Source: Athripsodes cinereus
Taxonomy: Eukaryota; Arthropoda; Insecta; Trichoptera; Leptoceridae
DNA: 64,000 nt
Assembly (NCBI GenBank): GCA_947579605.1
Contig: OX388309.1
Coordinates: 13,772,713-13,836,712 of the forward strand
Reading direction: 5' to 3'
A program made the position numbers and the translations under genes. The notes beneath the pieces are model-generated. The model did no database searches. It saw nothing but the letters and a program-made list of their open reading frames with translations, and was not told the DNA's origin. Below, piece after piece: positions 58,807 to 64,000 of the stretch. Numbering within the stretch: position 1 is the stretch's first letter; each line of letters starts with the position of its first letter.

Positions 58807-58814
58807 TATAAAAG
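58807..58814 (+). promoter_or_regulatory. TATA box of the gypsy LTR promoter
   Basis: TATAAAAG in a GC-richer context (gggtataaaagacggagc), the only strong TATA box in the LTR. Transcription would be expected to start about 30 bp downstream, near 58837. Confidence 0.8.
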
Positions 58815-58871
58815 ACGGAGCCCGGCATACTGAAAGGCAGAATCGCGGTGGCTCTTCCAGGGCCAAGGTTT

Positions 58872-59066
58872 CCTACCTACCGTTACTCCATAGCTGTCTA
58901 AGAAGTACCTACTCTTGTTGCTATGAAGTGATTCTCCTTACCTACCGTTACCCTCTATAGCTGTCCAAGAAGTGCCTACTCTTGTTGCTATATGGTAACT
59001 TTCCTTATACCTACCCGCTACTCCCTGGCTGTCCGAGATGTGCCTACTCTTGGTGCCATACAGTAG
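58872..59066 (+). repeat. Three tandem 64-67-bp units in the LTR transcribed region
   Basis: Units start at about 58872, 58936 and 59003, each carrying ctaccgtta or a variant, agctgtc, and gcctactcttgttgcta. Divergence increases in the third unit. They lie in the predicted R/U5 part of the LTR. Confidence 0.85.
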
Positions 59067-59346
59067 TAGCGACCCTTATTACCTAGTCTCTCTCCGACTA
59101 CCTCAATATCCATCTAACCTAGCCTGGAGGTGTCTTCGTTATTGTTTTACTAATAGTGTTACTTTCTTTATACAGTATTGTACCAGTTGTCAAGTGATTG
59201 TAATAAATTGTGAATTTGCTAAACAGTGTTTTGAACTCTCTCGGTGTACCCCTTCAGGAGTACACCTGGCGCCCAAATTAGTTTTAAGTGTTGACTCTCT
59301 ACATTCCCCTTCAGGGAATAATACAAGTAATATTAAGTGTTACAAA

Positions 59347-59364
59347 TGGCAGCCCAACTCGTGG
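59347..59364 (+). promoter_or_regulatory. Primer-binding site of the gypsy element
   Basis: TGGCAGCCCAACTCGTGG begins two bases after the LTR end, the standard place. It resembles tRNA-Lys-type sites (TGGCGCCCAACGTGGGG) with one inserted base; the actual tRNA is not certain. Confidence 0.75.
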
Positions 59365-60595
59365 CGAGAAGACGACCCTGTGAAATGTGAACAATAAAGT
59401 GTTTTTGTTTTGAAAAGTGTTAAAATAATCATAGTTGTACTGTACTTTAATAATTATATTCGTAAATAGTGATAATCTTAGTTGTACGGTACTTTAATTA
59501 TAATATTCGTTAATAATAATAATAATCTAGTGTTAATCGTAGTTGTACTGTACCTCGATAATATTTGTAAGTAAAAATACTCATAAACTGTAGTTCAAAT
59601 CAGTTTAGATAAGTTTAAATACGTTTGAAAAAGTGTTATTGTACTTTAATAGTGTTTAGCATAATTTCATATCGTAATCGTAATATTGCAACGCACTGTA
59701 TCTAAAAGTGAGGTTATGAAAAATTGTGTTTTGAAAATAGACCATAGACGAAAATCATTTTCTCTGGTGTTAACTGATCGGCTCACTATCGGACCGTTTG
59801 AATGAACTATTTAATGTCTATGACTCTGTGGACAGTTTCCATAATCTATTATCTTTGAACTATGAACACATGTTTTATCTGTTTTGTTTATTTACGGCGA
59901 AGTGTCATAGTTCGAATGTTTATTATTTCCAATTGTTTCTAATGTTTATTGCTATTGAATAATATTATACATGTGTTATATATATTTGTGTATCTGGGGG
60001 ACTTTTGTGAAAGCAAACCTGTGCATTATCTTTACATGTATTTATAATTATTGAACTCTTTACAGCAAACCATATTTCATTAATATATGTGTTATCATTA
60101 CGCGTGTTTATAATACTAATGAACTCTTTTACAGCTAGTTATATTTCATTATTATGTGTGTGTATTTGGTGGACTTATATTCAAAGCAAACCTGTGCGTT
60201 ACATTAATTGTGAGCTCTTCGTATTTCATTTTTATATATTATTACCTTTATGTGTTTATTGTTGATGGACTGTTTCACAGCAAATCATATTTAATTATTA
60301 TATGTGTGTACTTGGAGGACTTATACTAAAAGCAAACCTGTGCATATCATTACTCTTTCATAACATATTGTGTTACATGTATTGTACTTTATTATTGTTT
60401 TTGATGAACCTTCCAAAACAATACAGTGTTTATATATACATACATTGTTCGTTGTGTATTGAATAGACTCCTCTCAGAGCAATTCAGTGTGTATTTTAAT
60501 TTGGTAAACTCAGTGTTCGTTTGTGTTTGAAACTGGAGTCCAAACCGAAGTACTTCACCCGTAGTGTGACTGAATCCTCAGAAGACCCTATCAAC
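59365..60595 (+). other. Long repetitive 5' leader of the gypsy element
   Basis: About 1.2 kb of AT-rich, non-coding sequence. A roughly 60-bp unit (agttgtactgtactttaata, then atattcgtaa) is repeated three times at 59427-59580. A longer unit of about 150 bp (ggggacttttgtgaaagc-type text, then aaacctgtgca, then acagcaaatcatattt) is repeated about three times at 59960-60350. It may hold packaging or translation signals, but nothing specific is recognisable. Confidence 0.7.
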
Positions 60596-63500
60596 ATGTC
60601 TGTAAACCTAAGCCAGGAACAGTTCCAGCACCTGATGTCCATGGTAGCGCCAAGATCCGGCTCATTTGCAAGCTGTGCTGCTTACTACGATGGCACTCGT
60701 GACATGGAGATGATTGAGACGTTCTTGGATACAGTGAAGGTGTTCAAAGCCATTGAACACATTGAGGATCAAGATGCACTTACTGGTGTCACCATCCTGC
60801 TGAGGGGCGAGGCTGGCAAATGGTGGCAGGGAGTGAAGCACGAGGTTCGGAAATGGACAGACTTTGAGGCGCGGATCCGGGATGCATTTGCTCCTAGGAA
60901 GCCTGGTTACGTCCTGATCCAGGAGATTGTGAATATTAAGCAGAGACCCGATGAACTGACAGATACCTTCCTGACCAAGAAGCGAGTCCTGTTGGCCCAG
61001 CTGCCTGGACCAACTCTTACGGAGGAGCAACAACTTGACATGGTATATGGTCAACTGGATCTTCAGATTCGTGACAGGGTATCCAGAACATCGTTCAAGA
61101 GCTTTAATACACTGATGACAATGGCTCGGGAGGTGGAACAGTTCCTGAAGGAATCTGGAGAACGGAAGGCTAGGCCACGCTGTGGGATCTGTAGAGCATG
61201 GGGCCATACTGATGACAGGTGCAGGAAGAGGAAAGGGGTGGCAAACCAACCACCCAGGTTCAAGAGTGGAAGACAGAGTCACTCGACGAACACTCTCGCA
61301 CCCAAGTTTGCTTGCTACGGCTGCGGTACCCCAGGAGTGACGCGCAGCAGGTGCCCTAAGTGCAGCGGAGGCAAACCTCAGGGAGGAAGCCATGAGATGT
61401 CGTTCTGCTCTCTGGACTTCACTGATGCTCGAGATCGACCATCCGTCCCCATCCAAGTGAGAGGATATGAAGGTACTGCCTATATCGACAGCTGTGCCAA
61501 ATCCAGCGTCGCTTCATATTACTTATACATCTGTCTGAAGGACAGTGGGGCACAATTTCATAGGCAGAGGATCACCGCCGTGCTGGCTGATGGCTCTGCC
61601 AAGGTCCAGGACATCCTGACCACCAGGGTACCAGTGACACTGCACGAGGTCACTGTACCAACTACATTCATTGTATTCCCAGAGTCCCGAGATAACCGGA
61701 CTCTATTGGGAGTGGGATTTATTGAAGATGCAGGACTGGTACTGAACCTACCACAGAGGGCCTGGTACTTCGTAGAGTCGCCTGAGATAACCCGTGCACT
61801 GGGGTATGAGGGCCATCCCTCGCCGCAATCAGCCTCAGGAAACGACTATAAACCAATATGCGCAATCGCAAATGTCCTTCGCAAGATGGAGGTGCCACCA
61901 CTGCTGTCCCCAGTGAAGACCACACCACCTCCAGTGGCACCACGGACTGACCTGGTGCCGAGCCCAGTGCGAATGGTTAGGCAGAAGATGGATGTCCCTC
62001 CTGCCATATCTCCGATGATGATCACACCACCACGGGAAATCCTGGCGGCCAAATCAGTGCATGTGATCCCGCAGACTATGGAATTTCCAGTTGCAATGCT
62101 GACGCCACCTCCGACTCCTCCTCCAGCTGATGATCCTGTGTGTCAAGTGCCCATAGAATCTACAGGACAGCCTAGCCAGGAGTGTTCGTGCAAACCAGGA
62201 GTCTTGTTCGATGGCTATTCTCCCAGACTGGCAGATAGGATGTTCAGAGATGCGCAAATAGCTGTATTTAATGCCGACCCCACACTGTCACCACGGTCGG
62301 AGAGTTTATTCGCACCAGAGCGCTTGGACATCTGCAGCCTGGACGTCAATGAGAATGTACTCTCTGCGCAAGAGAAGGACTCATTGGATCGCGTGTTACA
62401 AGAACACGCTGAGGTTTTCCAGTCTAATGGACTACCATGTTCACTCCCCGAGCACTATATCGACACAGGTGAGCACGCACCAATTGCAGTACCACCATAC
62501 CGCCTGTCTCCTCCGCGCAAGGAAGTGCTCAAGAGGGAAATAGCAAAGATGATAGAAGATGACATCATAGAACCATGTTCATCACCTTGGTCTGCTCCAG
62601 TGGTTCTAGTACCTAAGAAGAATGGCGAATTACGTTTTTGTGTAGACTACCGTAAGCTGAATGCCATTACTGTTCCAGATGTCTATCCTATACCAAGAAT
62701 TGATGACTTACTACACGAGGCCAAGCCAACGCCTTACATGACCACCTTGGATTTGAAAGCCGGTTATTGGCAAATCAGGGTTAGGCAGAAAGATCAGGAG
62801 AAGACGGCGTTTATAACCTCATTTGGCATCTACCGGTTCAAGCGCATGCCCTTTGGCCTTCGTAATGCCCCTTCCACGTTCCAGAGAATGGTAGATCACA
62901 TCCGGATCAGGTTGGATGGCATAAAGATGCTAGCATATTTGGATGACCTGGTAATTCTCTCTTCAACCTTCGAAGAACATCTCACTCACCTCAACGCAGT
63001 GTTTCAGGAGCTGAGAAAGCAGAATCTTACTGTAAACAAGGAGAAGTGTAAGTTCTGTTGTTCTACCATCAAATACCTAGGTCACTACATCACACCTCAA
63101 GGACTTCAAGTTGACCCTGAGAAGACAGCAGCCATTAGAGATCGGTCTGCACCTCGGAACATCAAGCAACTCGTGTCATTTCTACAAACATGCTCTTGGT
63201 ACCGTCGATTCATTAGCAACTTTGCAAGCATTGCTGAACCACTATCGAGATTGGTAAAGAAAGATACCATCTGGGTATGGAACGACGAGCAAGAACGAGC
63301 TTTCAATCATTTGAAGGATGCACTCACCACTGCCCCAATACTTCGACAAGCTGATGACAGTAAACCATACACTGTCAAGACAGATGCAAGTGGCTATGCT
63401 CTCGGAGCAGTTCTGGTCCAAGGGGAGAGGGAAGAGGAGCACCCAGTCGAGTATGCCAGTCGCCTGCTGACCCCAGCAGAAAAGAACTATTCTACAACGG

Positions 63501-64000
63501 AACGAGAGGCCCTTGCAGTTGTGTGGGCTTTAAATAAGTTCCGTGGTTATATAGAAGGATTACCTGTCACTATTGTGACTGATCATCAATCCCTGAAGTG
63601 GTTGATGACTCTTAAATCACCCACAGGAAGATTAGCCCGGTGGGCATTGCAGATACAAGCATATGATCTACACATCAAGCATGCTTTTACACCAGTATAT
63701 CACCCAGAGACCAATCCAGTCGAAAGAAAGAATCGTGATTTGAAGCCACAATTGGCTATCCTGGTAGAAGAAGGACATCGAGTTTGGCCCCAAAAGCTGC
63801 CCAGCATAAGGTTCGCCATGAACTCGACAATTTGTTCAACAACTAATTACTCTCCAGCATACCTAACTTTTGGAAGAGAGTTACGGACACCTGATGATGT
63901 ACAACATGACTTTCGTCAGATCGTGGTGTCAGAGAATTTCTTACCTGAAATTACGCCAAGGCTACAACAGATGGCCCAAATGCTACAGCAAGCCGACGAG
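60596..64000 (+). CDS. Gypsy gag-pol polyprotein in a single frame, integrase internally deleted, C-terminus outside the window
   Basis: From ATG 60596 the frame is open for all 1,135 codons to the window end. Gag has a capsid-like region (residues about 30-185; FLDTVKVFKAIEHI, GEAGKWWQGV), a CCHC knuckle CGICRAWGHTDDRC (196-209) and a second Cys cluster lacking the His (240-253). The protease follows, with an unusual DSC at 298-300 where D-T/S-G is usual, then LLGVGFIEDAGLVLNLPQ. RT has LPKKNGELRFCVDYRKLN-type text and catalytic YLDD (781-784). RNase H has Asp930, Glu971 and Asp996. At about residue 1029 the RNase H tether is cut short and the text continues with PVYHPETNPVERKNRDLK, the last part of the integrase core. 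Gag and pol need no frameshift. Confidence 0.93.
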   Translation, partial: MSVNLSQEQFQHLMSMVAPRSGSFASCAAYYDGTRDMEMIETFLDTVKVFKAIEHIEDQDALTGVTILLRGEAGKWWQGVKHEVRKWTDFEARIRDAFAPRKPGYVLIQEIVNIKQRPDELTDTFLTKKRVLLAQLPGPTLTEEQQLDMVYGQLDLQIRDRVSRTSFKSFNTLMTMAREVEQFLKESGERKARPRCGICRAWGHTDDRCRKRKGVANQPPRFKSGRQSHSTNTLAPKFACYGCGTPGVTRSRCPKCSGGKPQGGSHEMSFCSLDFTDARDRPSVPIQVRGYEGTAYIDSCAKSSVASYYLYICLKDSGAQFHRQRITAVLADGSAKVQDILTTRVPVTLHEVTVPTTFIVFPESRDNRTLLGVGFIEDAGLVLNLPQRAWYFVESPEITRALGYEGHPSPQSASGNDYKPICAIANVLRKMEVPPLLSPVKTTPPPVAPRTDLVPSPVRMVRQKMDVPPAISPMMITPPREILAAKSVHVIPQTMEFPVAMLTPPPTPPPADDPVCQVPIESTGQPSQECSCKPGVLFDGYSPRLADRMFRDAQIAVFNADPTLSPRSESLFAPERLDICSLDVNENVLSAQEKDSLDRVLQEHAEVFQSNGLPCSLPEHYIDTGEHAPIAVPPYRLSPPRKEVLKREIAKMIEDDIIEPCSSPWSAPVVLVPKKNGELRFCVDYRKLNAITVPDVYPIPRIDDLLHEAKPTPYMTTLDLKAGYWQIRVRQKDQEKTAFITSFGIYRFKRMPFGLRNAPSTFQRMVDHIRIRLDGIKMLAYLDDLVILSSTFEEHLTHLNAVFQELRKQNLTVNKEKCKFCCSTIKYLGHYITPQGLQVDPEKTAAIRDRSAPRNIKQLVSFLQTCSWYRRFISNFASIAEPLSRLVKKDTIWVWNDEQERAFNHLKDALTTAPILRQADDSKPYTVKTDASGYALGAVLVQGEREEEHPVEYASRLLTPAEKNYSTTEREALAVVWALNKFRGYIEGLPVTIVTDHQSLKWLMTLKSPTGRLARWALQIQAYDLHIKHAFTPVYHPETNPVERKNRDLKPQLAILVEEGHRVWPQKLPSIRFAMNSTICSTTNYSPAYLTFGRELRTPDDVQHDFRQIVVSENFLPEITPRLQQMAQMLQQADE

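Larger units (their letters stand above)
58529..59344 (+). repeat. 5' LTR of the gypsy element
   Basis: It begins TGTAACA and ends TGTTACA, perfect 7-bp terminal inverted repeats. It contains an extensive heat-shock element (58666-58700), a TATA box (58807-58814), tandem repeats downstream of the expected start site, and AATAAA at 59202-59207. The primer site follows after two bases. The length is 816 bp. The partner LTR lies outside the window, so the boundaries rest on these internal signals. Confidence 0.85.
58529..64000 (+). mobile_element. Ty3/gypsy LTR retrotransposon, 5' part (3' end outside the window)
   Basis: In order: 5' LTR (58529-59344), primer site (59347), a 1.25-kb repeat-rich leader, and one continuous gag-pol frame from 60596 to the window end. 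The domain order protease, RT, RNase H, integrase defines Ty3/gypsy. The integrase lacks its N-terminal two-thirds. Whether an envelope-like gene or intact 3' LTR follows cannot be seen. Confidence 0.93.

Noticed and set aside
59038..59397. 119-residue frame across the end of the gypsy LTR
   Set aside because: It crosses U5, the LTR end and the primer site; no domain, and it would be incompatible with the leader role.
60662..61456. 264-residue frame on the strand opposite to gag
   Set aside because: Shadow of the gag frame, which has clear capsid and zinc-knuckle motifs.

Overview
The window is AT-rich insect nuclear DNA. The only host gene I can support is a D1-like dopamine receptor (Dop1R1 type) on the + strand. 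Four exons, 27960-39638, cover TM1 to the stop codon; the exon or exons for the extracellular N-terminus are not visible. Frequent taggtacctacc-type runs, PHD-finger Jockey elements and tRNA-headed SINEs fit an insect such as a hemipteran or lepidopteran, but I cannot resolve the order. No bacterial, rRNA, genuine tRNA-gene or CRISPR content was seen.

Layout. (1) 1-4870: an apparently intact R1-clade non-LTR retrotransposon on the - strand, with gag-like ORF1 and EN-RT ORF2 overlapping at ATGGCTAG; ORF2 runs off the left edge. (2) 5029-6121: relics of two other LINE families and a 15-bp minisatellite. (3) 8070-21608: a 13.5-kb non-coding LTR element with 2,537-bp LTRs, a 4-bp target duplication (acat), a polypurine tract and a degenerate primer-binding site. 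Its internal region has no gag-pol and has been invaded by a full-length Jockey-like element (ORF1 14630-15589, ORF2 11719-14625, - strand). (4) 21609-27959: no gene seen apart from a LINE 3' relic and one SINE-like repeat. (5) 27960-39638: Dop1R1. The 9.4-kb intron between its first two visible exons holds two LINE copies of one family, both with readable target duplications, plus a 211-bp foldback element inside one of them, a tRNA-derived SINE and another foldback element. (6) 39639-58528: 3' flank with several palindromic or TIR elements, some nested in others, and more short repeats. (7) 58529-64000: the 5' part of a Ty3/gypsy LTR retrotransposon on the + strand, with a complete 5' LTR, primer site, long repetitive leader and one continuous gag-pol frame that runs off the right edge.

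Most notable. The gypsy LTR carries seven consecutive perfect heat-shock-element pentamers about 107 bp upstream of a TATAAAAG box, which predicts a heat-inducible mobile promoter. Its gag-pol frame is open but passes from RNase H straight to the last third of the integrase core, so this copy has an in-frame deletion. A short interspersed repeat, in at least six copies, shares its 3' end with the LINE family in the Dop1R1 intron, which suggests a SINE-LINE partnership. A 366-bp palindromic insertion with a permuted arm order and a 13-bp duplication lies at 46255-46620.
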